DNA of 64,000 bases from Raineya sp. (GTDB lineage Bacteria > Bacteroidota > Bacteroidia > Cytophagales > Thermonemataceae), in NCBI GenBank assembly GCA_025454915.1, contig JALONN010000015.1, forward strand, positions 1 to 64,000. Direction: 5' to 3'. Positions within the stretch are counted from its first letter, which is position 1; the number at the start of each line of letters is the position of its first letter. Positions 1 through 8,651 of this stretch are shown in pieces. Below the pieces are notes generated by a model. That model had not been told where the DNA came from, made no database searches, and was given only the letters and a program-made list of their open reading frames with translations. The translations under genes and the position numbers were made by a program.

Positions 1-455
1 TGCAACAGGAAGTTATGCCAACACAGCCACGATTTCAGGTAATGAGACAGATCCAACCCCTGGAAACAATACTTCTACATCCACTCCAGTTCCAGTTCCA
101 CAAGCGAACTTGGGAGTAACAAAAGTGGCTAGTAACAATACTCCAGCAGTTGGAAGCAATATTACTTTTACCATTACAGCCAGCAATGCAGGACCAAGTA
201 ATGCAACAGGAGTGGTGATCAATGATGTATTACCAGCTGGTTACACCTTTGTATCATCTACTCCATCAGTGGGTACATATAACAGTGGCACAGGTGTTTG
301 GACAATAGGAAATCTGGCAAATGGAGCAAATGCAACCTTAACCATCACAGTAACAGTGAATGCAACAGGAAGTTATGCCAACACAGCCACAATTTCAGGA
401 AATGAAACAGATCCAACTCCTGGAAACAATACTTCTACATCCACTCCAGTTCCAG
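1..455 (+). repeat. 360-bp direct repeat encoding DUF11 units
   Basis: Bases 1-100 recur almost unchanged at 361-455 (both contain gcaacaggaagttatgcc and aacaatacttctacatcc). The window therefore opens inside a tandem array with a 360-bp (120-residue) unit that probably continues upstream. Confidence 0.85.
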
Positions 456-2962
456 TGAATAATGCACCTGTTGCTAATGATGACGCATATACCATCGCAA
501 TCAATACTACTCTGAATAACAATGCATCTACTAATGATGTATTGATTACAGCAGGCAACCCGCATACTTATACATTAGTGAGTGGTGGTACAGCAACAGT
601 GAATGGTACTCTTGTTTTGAATACAGATGGTACGTTCTCTTATACGCCTAATACAGGATTTACAGGTGTTGTCACCTTTACTTATCAGGTTTGTAATCAG
701 GTTGGTCAATGTGATGATGCAACTGTGAGTATCACGATATTACCACCTCCAGTGGCAAACAATGATACCAATACAACAGCCTTGAATACTCCAGTAAATG
801 GGGGAGTAAGTGGAAATGATGTATTGCCTGCTGGTGGAACTTATACTTTTACAGTAACTACACCTCCTAATCCTGCTCAGGGTACAGTAACCATGAATTC
901 TGATGGAACATATACATTCACTCCAGCAACAGGATTTACAGGAACAGCAACCTTTACTTATCAGGTTTGTAACCAAGTAGGTCAGTGTGATGATGCAACT
1001 GTGAGTATCACAGTATTACCACCTCCAGTGGCAAATGATGATACCAATACAACAGCCCTAAACACTCCAGTAAATGGGGGAGTAAGTGGAAATGATGTAT
1101 TGCCTGCTGGTGGAACTTATACTTTCACAGTAACTACACCTCCTAATCCTGCTCAGGGTACAGTAACCATGAATTCTGATGGAACATATACATTTACTCC
1201 AGCAACAGGATTTACAGGAACAGCAACTTTTACTTATCAGGTTTGTAACCAAGTAGGTCAGTGTGATGATGCAACTGTGAGTATCACAATATTACCACCT
1301 CCAGTGGCAAATGATGATACCAATACAACAGCCTTGAATACTCCAGTAAATGGGGGAGTAAGTGGAAATGATATATTACCTGCTGGTGGAACTTATACTT
1401 TTACAGTAACCACACCTCCTAATCCTGCTCAGGGTACAGTAACCATGAATTCTGATGGAACATATACATTTACTCCAGCAACAGGATTTACAGGAACAGC
1501 AACCTTTACTTACCAGGTTTGTAATCAGGTAGGTCAGTGTGATGATGCAACTGTGAGTATCACGATTCCAGCAAACCCTACAGCTGTTGATGATTCTGCG
1601 GTGACCCCTATGAATACACCAGTAAATGGGAATGTGGGAACAAATGATAACCTACCTACAGGCTTTACTTATACATTTAGTCTTGTTAATGGTGGTACAG
1701 CTGCAAGTAATGGTACATTGGTATTAAATCCTGATGGAACATATACGTATACTCCTAATACAGGATTTACAGGTGTTGTAAGCTTTACTTATCAGGTTTG
1801 TAACCAAGTAAGTGTTTGCAGCACAGCTGTGGTAACGATTACAGTATTACCAGCACCAACAGCAAACAATGATACTAATGGAACAGCCTTGAATACTCCA
1901 GTAAGTGGAGGAGTAAGTGGAAATGATGTATTGCCTGCTGGTGGAACTTATACTTTTACAGTAACTACACCTCCTAATCCTACTCAGGGTACAGTAGTGA
2001 TGAATTCTGATGGAACATATACATTTACTCCAGCAACAGGATTTGTAGGAACAGCAACTTTCACTTATCAGGTATGCAACCAGTTTGGACAGTGTAGTAC
2101 AGCAACTGTAACGATTACAATTGGACAACCTCCTGTTGCTGTGAATGATACTTATAATACAGGTTCAGGTGTAGCAGTAAATGGAAATGTGGGAACAAAT
2201 GACCAAAACCCTAGTGGTGGAACAACAACATTTACACTTGTAAGTGGTGGTACAGCAACACAAAATGGTACTTTAGTCTTGAATCCTGATGGTACCTTTA
2301 CTTATACTCCAAATAATGGTTTTGTAGGAACAGTTACTTTTGTGTATCAGATATGTAATCCTACTGGCTGTTCACAAGCAACAGTAACTATCAACGTAGC
2401 TCCTTTAGTAGTAGCTGTTGATGATAATTATACAATTGCTGTCAACAACCCTATTACAGATTCATTATCAGTAAATGATATACTCCCTGCTGGTTCAATA
2501 CCTGTATTTAGTCTTGTAAGTGGTGGTACAGCTGCTGATAATGGTACATTGGTTGTCAACACTAATGGTACATTTACTTTCACACCTAATAACGGATTTG
2601 TGGGAACAGTAACTTTCACTTATCAGGTATGTAACCAGTTCGGACAGTGTAGTACAGCAACTGTAACGATTACGATTATTGAGCCAACAGTAATTATTCC
2701 TGAAGGTTTTTCTCCTAATAATGATGGTACAAACGATTTCTTTATCATCAAAGGTAGAAATGGAAGACCATTGGTTCTAAAAATTTATAATCGTTGGGGC
2801 AATTTGGTATATGAAAATAACAATTATGAAGATAACTGGAATGGATTATCAAATGTGGGTATTCGTATAGGCGAACAACTCCCTGATGGTACCTATTTTT
2901 ATACAGCCGAATTTAAGGATAATGGGGAGCGTTATGCACGCTATTTAACTATCAAACGTTAA
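2..2962 (+). CDS. T9SS-secreted repeat protein (DUF11 + cadherin-like repeats, gliding-type C-terminal domain), 5' partial
   Basis: The frame is open to the left edge, so the start codon and signal peptide lie outside; 986 residues are visible. It begins in a DUF11-type repeat (next copy about residues 37-155), followed by eight cadherin-like/Big_9-type repeats of about 92 residues, each with an N-D-V/I-L-P-A-G core and a T-Y-Q-V-C-N-Q signature. The last 90 residues match the gliding-motility-associated C-terminal domain (CHU_C, type B T9SS sorting signal): GFSPNNDGTNDFF, IYNRWGNLVYE and LPDGTYFYT. By family knowledge this is a surface or secreted adhesin exported by the type IX system. A PorP/SprF gene follows 59 bp later, the usual partner of type B substrates. 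Whether it acts in gliding or adhesion cannot be told. Confidence 0.9.
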   Translation, partial: ATGSYANTATISGNETDPTPGNNTSTSTPVPVPQANLGVTKVASNNTPAVGSNITFTITASNAGPSNATGVVINDVLPAGYTFVSSTPSVGTYNSGTGVWTIGNLANGANATLTITVTVNATGSYANTATISGNETDPTPGNNTSTSTPVPVNNAPVANDDAYTIAINTTLNNNASTNDVLITAGNPHTYTLVSGGTATVNGTLVLNTDGTFSYTPNTGFTGVVTFTYQVCNQVGQCDDATVSITILPPPVANNDTNTTALNTPVNGGVSGNDVLPAGGTYTFTVTTPPNPAQGTVTMNSDGTYTFTPATGFTGTATFTYQVCNQVGQCDDATVSITVLPPPVANDDTNTTALNTPVNGGVSGNDVLPAGGTYTFTVTTPPNPAQGTVTMNSDGTYTFTPATGFTGTATFTYQVCNQVGQCDDATVSITILPPPVANDDTNTTALNTPVNGGVSGNDILPAGGTYTFTVTTPPNPAQGTVTMNSDGTYTFTPATGFTGTATFTYQVCNQVGQCDDATVSITIPANPTAVDDSAVTPMNTPVNGNVGTNDNLPTGFTYTFSLVNGGTAASNGTLVLNPDGTYTYTPNTGFTGVVSFTYQVCNQVSVCSTAVVTITVLPAPTANNDTNGTALNTPVSGGVSGNDVLPAGGTYTFTVTTPPNPTQGTVVMNSDGTYTFTPATGFVGTATFTYQVCNQFGQCSTATVTITIGQPPVAVNDTYNTGSGVAVNGNVGTNDQNPSGGTTTFTLVSGGTATQNGTLVLNPDGTFTYTPNNGFVGTVTFVYQICNPTGCSQATVTINVAPLVVAVDDNYTIAVNNPITDSLSVNDILPAGSIPVFSLVSGGTAADNGTLVVNTNGTFTFTPNNGFVGTVTFTYQVCNQFGQCSTATVTITIIEPTVIIPEGFSPNNDGTNDFFIIKGRNGRPLVLKIYNRWGNLVYENNNYEDNWNGLSNVGIRIGEQLPDGTYFYTAEFKDNGERYARYLTIKR
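749..2680 (+). repeat. Tandem ~276-bp coding repeats (Big_9/cadherin-like)
   Basis: Seven in-frame units follow a first, more divergent one at about 470-748. They start near 749, 1025, 1301, 1577, 1856, 2132 and 2408. The units at 749, 1025 and 1301 are exactly 276 bp apart and nearly identical at base level; the unit at 1856 is also close. Units 5, 7 and 8 are more diverged. This pattern suggests recent duplication or gene conversion inside the gene. Confidence 0.9.
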
Positions 2963-2972
2963 TTTCAAACTC

Positions 2973-3005
2973 ACTCACTTACTCTCTAACAATGGGTAAG
3001 TGAGT
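2973..3005 (+). other. Intercistronic hairpin
   Basis: A perfect 10-bp inverted repeat (ACTCACTTAC at 2973-2982, GTAAGTGAGT at 2996-3005, 13-nt loop) lies between the adhesin stop and the PorP/SprF start. There is no U-run after it, so it is more likely an mRNA-processing or stability element than a full terminator. It could let the adhesin and the downstream genes be expressed at different levels. Confidence 0.55.
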
Positions 3006-3021
3006 TAAACCAACAAAGACA

Positions 3022-3951
3022 ATGAAAAAAATTAAAAATATTGTTTTGGGTTTTTTGATGTTATCAAGTTTGATAGCGTCAGCCCAGCAAGATGCGATGT
3101 TCTCACAATATATGTTTAATCCGATTGCTGTAAACCCTGCTTATGTAGGTAGTAATGAAGCTCTTACTTTTACGGGTTTATTTAGAAGACAGTGGATAGG
3201 TATTGAAGGGGCACCTACAACAGGAACTTTTTCCATTGATGCTCCTTTAAGAGGTGAAAGAATGGGTGTAGGATTGAACTTAGTTGCAGATAAAATAGGT
3301 ATTATCAGTACAATAGGAGCTTTTGGTTCTTACGCTTATCGTATCAAAACTTCTGAAAAGGGTAGACTGGCTTTAGGTTTACAAGTAGGTTTCAGTCAAT
3401 ATACAGCAAATTTACAAGGAGTAAATTTAGGAGATCCAAATGATCCTGCCTTTTCTAATAATATCAATCATTTGCAACCCAATGTGGGAGTAGGAGCTTG
3501 GTATAATACAGAAAAGCTATTTTTAGGTGTTTCAGTTCCACATTTAATTAACAATTCATTGACAGATGAGTATAAATTCTTAAATGATACAGATGGAGCA
3601 AGACAATACAGACATTATTTTATTACAGCTGGTTATGCATTTGATTTAAAGGAGGATTTAGTGTTAAAGCCATCTATTCTATTTAAAGGAGTTGGTGGAG
3701 CACCTTTGCAAGTTGATTTTAATGCAACAGTTTGGTACTTAGATAAATTTGGACTTGGAGCTTCTTGGCGTTCATTTAGTTCTGCCAATATCTTGGTGGG
3801 TTATAAAATCAATGAGCAACTTAGTGCAGGTTATGCTTACGATTTTTCGACAACAGGACTTCAAAAATATAATAGTGGTAGTCATGAATTGATACTACGT
3901 TATCAGTTAAAGTCTAACAAGACAAAAATTATCACTCCAAGATTCTTTTAA
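3022..3951 (+). CDS. PorP/SprF family type IX secretion membrane protein
   Basis: This 309-residue protein has a signal peptide (MKKIKNIVLGFLMLSSLIASA) followed by QQDAMFSQYMFNPIAVNPAY, a hallmark of the PorP/SprF family (F-S-Q-Y-M-F-N, N-P-A-Y-x-G). The rest reads as alternating strands of an outer membrane beta-barrel, including a Gly-rich ALGLQVGF stretch. Family members sit in the outer membrane and are needed for secretion or surface attachment of the adjacent type B CTD substrate, as SprF is for SprB. The position directly after a CHU_C-domain protein and 2 bp before an OmpA/PorE-like gene fits this pairing. The symbol is left blank because many paralogs exist per genome. Confidence 0.93.
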   Translation: MKKIKNIVLGFLMLSSLIASAQQDAMFSQYMFNPIAVNPAYVGSNEALTFTGLFRRQWIGIEGAPTTGTFSIDAPLRGERMGVGLNLVADKIGIISTIGAFGSYAYRIKTSEKGRLALGLQVGFSQYTANLQGVNLGDPNDPAFSNNINHLQPNVGVGAWYNTEKLFLGVSVPHLINNSLTDEYKFLNDTDGARQYRHYFITAGYAFDLKEDLVLKPSILFKGVGGAPLQVDFNATVWYLDKFGLGASWRSFSSANILVGYKINEQLSAGYAYDFSTTGLQKYNSGSHELILRYQLKSNKTKIITPRFF

Positions 3952-3953
3952 GT

Positions 3954-6203
3954 ATGAAAAAAATATTCATTATAGCAGCACTCTTGCCCACACTCATGTA
4001 TGGGCAGGGGCTTAAAAAGAAAGTAGCTGATAAGGGCTTTTCAAGTTTTCATTATGCGGAGGCAATCAAGCATTATGAAAGTATTTTAGCTAAAAATCCA
4101 GAAGATGCAGATTCTGAAGAGAAACTAGCAGAAAGTTATCGCCAAATCAATGATACCAAGAATGCAGAAAAATGGTATGCAAAAGTAGCACAAAGAGCAG
4201 GTTCTAAACCTATTGCCAAACTGTATTATGCAGAGGCATTAGCTAATGAAAAAAGATATGAGGAGGCTAAAACATGGTATAGCAAATATGCTCAGGAAAT
4301 GGCAAGTGATAGCCGAGGCAATAACTTTGTAAATTTTTATACCCAAGAAATGGGTAATCTTGAGAAAAGTGCCGGAGATTATACCATTGATAAAGCACCT
4401 TTTAATTCTAGTACGGGCTCTGATTTTAGTCCAGCTTTTATGGGCGATAAAATTGTATTCTGCTCTAATCGCCATTCTGCAAGCAATGGACTGAGAAAGG
4501 ATGAGTTTAAATGGACAAAAACATCATTTTTAGACTTGTATGTGGTAGATAAAAACGGAAATGTAGAAGTATTCAATAAAAAACTCAATAGTCGTTATCA
4601 TGAAGGACCAGTTGCTTTTTTTAAAGATTACAATAAAGTCGTTTTTACTAGGAACAATTATTTTGAAGGAAAATATAAGGAGAGCTCAGAGGGAGTTAAT
4701 AAACTCAAAATGTTCTTTGCTGAGAAAACAGAAGATGGTTCTTGGGGAAATGTAACGTCTTTTCCTTATAACAGTGATGAATATAGTGTAGGACACCCTA
4801 CCTTATCTCCAGATGGACAGATTCTGTATTTTGCCTCAGATATGCCAGGTGGTTTGGGAGAAACAGATATTTATATGTGTAAACTCGAAAATGGTGTTTG
4901 GGGTAAACCTGTCAATATGGGAAAAGGGATTAATACTGAGGGTAAAGAGGAGTTTCCTTTTATGGATAGCAAGGGACATTTGTTCTTTTCTTCAACAGGA
5001 CATGGAGGATTTGGTGGTTTGGATATTTTCTTTGCAGAAAATGTAAACGGACAATTTGAAAAACCCACCAATGTGGGAGTACCTTTGAATTCTTCTCAGG
5101 ATGATTTTGGTATTATTGTTGATGAAACAGGAATGGCAGGTTATCTATCATCAGATAGAGCCAGTGCAGCAGCTCAAGATGATATTTATAAGTTCTCTGG
5201 CAAACCATTTGGTAATTTCATTAATCTCAAAGCTATTACGATTCATGCAGAAACAAAGGTTCCTGTTGCAATGGCTAATGTAGAAATCAAGATGGAAGAG
5301 GTGGTTAATAACAGTGTATCAGGTGAGAATGGAATGGTGGAAGGTAAATTCAATAAAACCAAAACCTATAATTTTGTTGTTAAAAAAGAAGGATTTGAAG
5401 AAAAACGCCTGACATTTACATCAGAACAACTGAGAACATACAAAGAAGGAGATTTACTAGAAATTCCTTTGATACCAATCCCTCAGAATATGCCTCTAGT
5501 CCTTATTTTGGATGAGGAAACTCGTGAGCCAGTGGCTTCTCATTTACTCATTATAGACAAATCTAAGAAACTTGTTTTTGAGAAAGATGAAATCAGTAAA
5601 ACTACCGTTGAGCAAATTGGGAATGGTAAATTTGACTTGAATGTAACAGCTAAGGGGTATTTCTTTAAGAATGATACCATGACAATTACAGACAATAAGA
5701 AGAAAACTGAAAAAATTGTTTTGCTTAAGAAGCTTAAGAAAAACATGGTTTTGGTTGTGAACAATATCAATTTTGAGTTTAACTCAGATAAACTAACCCA
5801 GCAGTCTAAAAAAGAAGTGGATTATATCTATGAACTGATGAAAGATAATCCAAGCCTTAAAATAGGTGTTTATGCTCATACAGATGCTGTGGGAACTGAT
5901 GCTAAAAACTTGGATTTATCGAATCGAAGAGCAAAATCGGTGTATAGTTATATCAATTCTAAGGGTGTTCCTATTGAGCGTATGAAATGGCAAGGATTTG
6001 GAGAAAGTAAGCCTATTGCTACAAACAACACCAAAGAGGGTAGAGCTAAAAATAGAAGAGTAGAGTTTGAAGTATTAGAGGTAGAAGGGGTAGAAATTAA
6101 GGATAAATATGACCCTAATAAAGGAATTAAAGAAGATAAATTTGATGAAAAAAAGGCAGCAGAAGAGGAAAAAAAGAAAAAAGAACAACAAGGGAAGCCT
6201 TAA
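3954..6203 (+). CDS. OmpA family protein with TPR, PD40 propeller and regulatory-like domain (PorE-like)
   Basis: The 749-residue protein has a signal peptide (MKKIFIIAALLPTLMYG), TPR-like helices (about 30-140), a WD40/PD40-type propeller (about 150-410, with SPDGQILYFASD and DIYKFSGK), a CarboxypepD-like region (about 425-500) and an OmpA C-terminal domain (about 605-720). The peptidoglycan-binding signature LDLSNRRAKSVYSYI is intact. A Lys/Glu-rich tail ends the protein. This domain order is that of PorE, the peptidoglycan-anchored T9SS component, so a link between cell wall and secretion machinery is likely. It starts 2 bp after the PorP/SprF stop. It may be a paralog dedicated to the upstream adhesin rather than the core PorE. 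Confidence 0.88.
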   Translation: MKKIFIIAALLPTLMYGQGLKKKVADKGFSSFHYAEAIKHYESILAKNPEDADSEEKLAESYRQINDTKNAEKWYAKVAQRAGSKPIAKLYYAEALANEKRYEEAKTWYSKYAQEMASDSRGNNFVNFYTQEMGNLEKSAGDYTIDKAPFNSSTGSDFSPAFMGDKIVFCSNRHSASNGLRKDEFKWTKTSFLDLYVVDKNGNVEVFNKKLNSRYHEGPVAFFKDYNKVVFTRNNYFEGKYKESSEGVNKLKMFFAEKTEDGSWGNVTSFPYNSDEYSVGHPTLSPDGQILYFASDMPGGLGETDIYMCKLENGVWGKPVNMGKGINTEGKEEFPFMDSKGHLFFSSTGHGGFGGLDIFFAENVNGQFEKPTNVGVPLNSSQDDFGIIVDETGMAGYLSSDRASAAAQDDIYKFSGKPFGNFINLKAITIHAETKVPVAMANVEIKMEEVVNNSVSGENGMVEGKFNKTKTYNFVVKKEGFEEKRLTFTSEQLRTYKEGDLLEIPLIPIPQNMPLVLILDEETREPVASHLLIIDKSKKLVFEKDEISKTTVEQIGNGKFDLNVTAKGYFFKNDTMTITDNKKKTEKIVLLKKLKKNMVLVVNNINFEFNSDKLTQQSKKEVDYIYELMKDNPSLKIGVYAHTDAVGTDAKNLDLSNRRAKSVYSYINSKGVPIERMKWQGFGESKPIATNNTKEGRAKNRRVEFEVLEVEGVEIKDKYDPNKGIKEDKFDEKKAAEEEKKKKEQQGKP

Positions 6204-6242
6204 TAAAAGATAGTGGTCTAAAAACCATGTTTTGAAGTTAAT

Positions 6243-6281
6243 AAAAAAATCCTGCAAATATTATTTGCAGGATTTTTTTTG
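6243..6281. terminator. Bidirectional intrinsic terminator
   Basis: AATCCTGCAAATA (6248-6260) pairs with TATTTGCAGGATT (6262-6274) and is flanked by an A-run on the left and a T-run on the right. It lies between the convergent OmpA-like and siroheme synthase genes and can serve both. Confidence 0.9.
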
Positions 6282-6293
6282 CCTAACAAATTC

Positions 6294-6989
6294 TTAGAAA
6301 AATAAATGAATCTGTTGGATAGATATAAAAGAAGCTAAAATATATCCTACTATAAATCCTATTAATAAGATAATCATTGTAACTGGATATTTTTTTCTTG
6401 GAGATTTGTCTTTTTTTAAAGTTTGAGTCACTCTATTAAGTTTTTGTAGTTTATCATTAAAATCTCCTTTGAGTGTATTTCGGTATTCATTTAGAGCTGA
6501 AATGCTCTCATTCAGGTTTTCAGGCAGAGCCTCTTCTAAATATTCTCTCATTCGGCGGGCAAGCACAGGCGATTTGCCATTGGTAGAAATAGCTATCTTC
6601 AAATGCCCTTTTTTAACAATAGAACCCAAATAGAAATCGCATAGTTCGGGCTGGTCAGCAGCATTGACCAAAATATTTCTTTGGTTTGCCAGACTTTTAA
6701 TCTCAGTGTTTACGGTTCTATCATTGGTAGCCGTAATCACGAAATCAATGTTGTCCAAATCAGATTCTTGAAATGCCCGAATTTCAGTTTTTATTTGTGG
6801 GTGTTGTTTCAAGAAAGCTTTTAACTTAGGATAAACCTCTAAAGCAATAATTGTTAAATCTATACTTGGATTTTGTCTGATAAGTGTTTCCGCTTTTTCT
6901 AAGCCTACATTTCCTCCTCCTACAATCAGGAATTTAGCTTTGTCCGTTTTCAAGAAAACTGGAAATAAAGTGTTTGTTGCTTGTTCCAT
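6294..6989 (-). CDS. Precorrin-2 dehydrogenase / sirohydrochlorin ferrochelatase (siroheme synthase N-domain type)
   Basis: The 231-residue protein starts with a Rossmann NAD-binding motif (FLIVGGGNVGLEKAETL) and contains VITATNDRTVN, NAADQPELCDFYLGSIVKKG and ISTNGKSPVLARRMREYLE, all typical of the Met8p/CysG N-terminal family. It should oxidise precorrin-2 with NAD and insert iron to make siroheme. It ends in one hydrophobic segment (about 198-220), so it may be membrane-tethered, which is unusual outside Bacteroidota-type homologs. The start overlaps the stop of cysI as TAATG, so translation is coupled. Siroheme is the cofactor of the sulfite reductase encoded just upstream, and the methyltransferase step (cobA) lies two genes further up in the same operon. 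Confidence 0.93.
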   Translation of the reverse strand: MEQATNTLFPVFLKTDKAKFLIVGGGNVGLEKAETLIRQNPSIDLTIIALEVYPKLKAFLKQHPQIKTEIRAFQESDLDNIDFVITATNDRTVNTEIKSLANQRNILVNAADQPELCDFYLGSIVKKGHLKIAISTNGKSPVLARRMREYLEEALPENLNESISALNEYRNTLKGDFNDKLQKLNRVTQTLKKDKSPRKKYPVTMIILLIGFIVGYILASFISIQQIHLFF

Positions 6990-8632
6990 TACTGAAAAAA
7001 TTTACGATGTGTGAAATCTCCAAAAGTTTCATTTTGATTCTTTTCTGTATTATAAAGCTCAAAAAGCACATCTAACTCGTTCAAAATCTCTTCTTCAGAA
7101 AGTTTTTCTTTGAAAAGCTTATTTAAACGAACTCCAAACCTATCTCCACCCAGCATCAAATTATATTGCTCTGGTGCTGTACCAATTAAACCAATTTCCG
7201 AAACATACGGACGACCACATCCGTTGGGGCATCCTGTCATACGAATGGTAAGCTCTTCTTCTGTCAAATGATGTTTCAATAGAAGAGGCTCAATTTTAGA
7301 AACCAATGTTGGTAAATAACGTTGGGCTTCTGCCAAAGCAAGCGGACATGTAGGCAAAGCCACACAAGCCATAGAGCTTTTTCTCAGTCCACTGGTCTGT
7401 ATATCAATTTGATGTGTTTCTATTAGTTTTTCTATCAAATGTTTATTCGATTCCTCTATTTCGCCTAGAATCAAATTCTGATTTCCTGTAAAGATTACAT
7501 TTGAAACATTCAGATCTGCAACCTCCCACAAAAATGCTTTCTGATGAGGTTTAATAACACCATGTTCTACAAAAAGAGTATAAAACCATTTTCCTTCATG
7601 GTTTTGTTGCCAGCCATATCGGTCACTTCTTTCTGTAAATTCAAATTTTTGGGCTGGTTCTAAAGAAAAACCTATTCGCTTCTCTAACTCATTCTTAAAT
7701 TCTTCTACTCCCATTTTATCCACAGTGTATTTCAGACGGGAGAGTTTTCTGTCACTTCTATTTCCAAAATCTCTTTGGATGGTTAGTACCTCATAAACAG
7801 CTTTTAAGGTTTTTTCTTCTGTATCTGTAAAACCTATGACTGTTCCCAAACGTGGATAAGTCTGCAAGTTTCCATGTGTGGCAGATAAACTACCACCTAC
7901 GGCAATATTAAAGCCTTTTAACTCATTATCTTTGATAATGGCAATGAGTCCAATATCATTGGCAAATACATCCACATCGTTGCTGGGAGGAATTGCAATG
8001 GCTATTTTGAATTTTCTAGGTAAATAACGGTCTTCGTATAATGGGTCAGCTTCCACAGAACGTTCATAAATTTTTTCATCATCAATAAAAATTTCGTAAT
8101 AGGCTTGCGTTTTGGGCAGTAAAAGTTTCGAAATTTTATCTGCATAAGCATGAATTTGCTGATGTATGGACGATATTTGAGGGTGTGCTGTAACAATCAC
8201 GTTACGGTTCACATCTCCACAGGCAGCAATAGAATCTAATTTTGCTAAATTAAATGTTTGGATTGTAGGGCGTATCTGATGTTTGAGTAGTCCGTGTAAT
8301 TGTACTGTTTGCCTTGTAGTAATTTTGATAGTACCTGTTCCATACTGCTCAGATACTTCATGAACGGTTTTCCATTGGTCTGCTGTAATTACACCACCCG
8401 GAATTCTCAGGCGTATCATGAAAGAATAGAGCTTATCTAGTTTTTTCAAAGCCCTTTCTTCTCTACGATCTCTGTCGTCTTGTACATACATCCCATGAAA
8501 TTTCACAAGAATGGTATCATCCGAACGCAAATTTCCTGTATAGGTATCTACTTCAATACTCTCTTTTAGTGTACCTCTCAGACCATTACTATTGGTTTTG
8601 ATGGTTTCTACAGGCGATAATTTTTCACTCAT
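6989..8632 (-). CDS. cysI: Assimilatory sulfite reductase, hemoprotein (beta) subunit
   Basis: I chose the ATG at 8632 (547 residues, MSEKLSPVET) because the longer frame to 8683 would overlap cysJ by 32 bases. Two ferredoxin-like repeats each precede siroheme/4Fe-4S halves. The cluster ligands are visible as C-x5-C (C423, C429 in ACVALPTC) and C-x3-C (C468, C472 in TGCPNGCGRP). TRQTVQLHG and SIAACGDVNRNV are further family signatures. It reduces sulfite to sulfide in six electrons, taking electrons from the CysJ flavoprotein encoded 19 bp upstream. Neighbours supply siroheme (cobA, siroheme synthase) and use the sulfide (cysK). Confidence 0.95.
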   Translation of the reverse strand: MSEKLSPVETIKTNSNGLRGTLKESIEVDTYTGNLRSDDTILVKFHGMYVQDDRDRREERALKKLDKLYSFMIRLRIPGGVITADQWKTVHEVSEQYGTGTIKITTRQTVQLHGLLKHQIRPTIQTFNLAKLDSIAACGDVNRNVIVTAHPQISSIHQQIHAYADKISKLLLPKTQAYYEIFIDDEKIYERSVEADPLYEDRYLPRKFKIAIAIPPSNDVDVFANDIGLIAIIKDNELKGFNIAVGGSLSATHGNLQTYPRLGTVIGFTDTEEKTLKAVYEVLTIQRDFGNRSDRKLSRLKYTVDKMGVEEFKNELEKRIGFSLEPAQKFEFTERSDRYGWQQNHEGKWFYTLFVEHGVIKPHQKAFLWEVADLNVSNVIFTGNQNLILGEIEESNKHLIEKLIETHQIDIQTSGLRKSSMACVALPTCPLALAEAQRYLPTLVSKIEPLLLKHHLTEEELTIRMTGCPNGCGRPYVSEIGLIGTAPEQYNLMLGGDRFGVRLNKLFKEKLSEEEILNELDVLFELYNTEKNQNETFGDFTHRKFFQ

Positions 8633-8651
8633 AGCTGTAATTTTTAGTGTT

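Noticed and set aside
740..2128. Minus-strand ORFs rich in Cys and Ser opposite the adhesin repeats
   Set aside because: They are reverse-strand shadows of the repetitive coding sequence; their Cys content comes from complement of Thr/Ala codons, unlike the leader peptides which lie outside any gene.
749..2131. Regular repeats as a possible CRISPR array
   Set aside because: The 276-bp period is in frame with a long ORF and units are protein domains; there are no short repeats with unique spacers.
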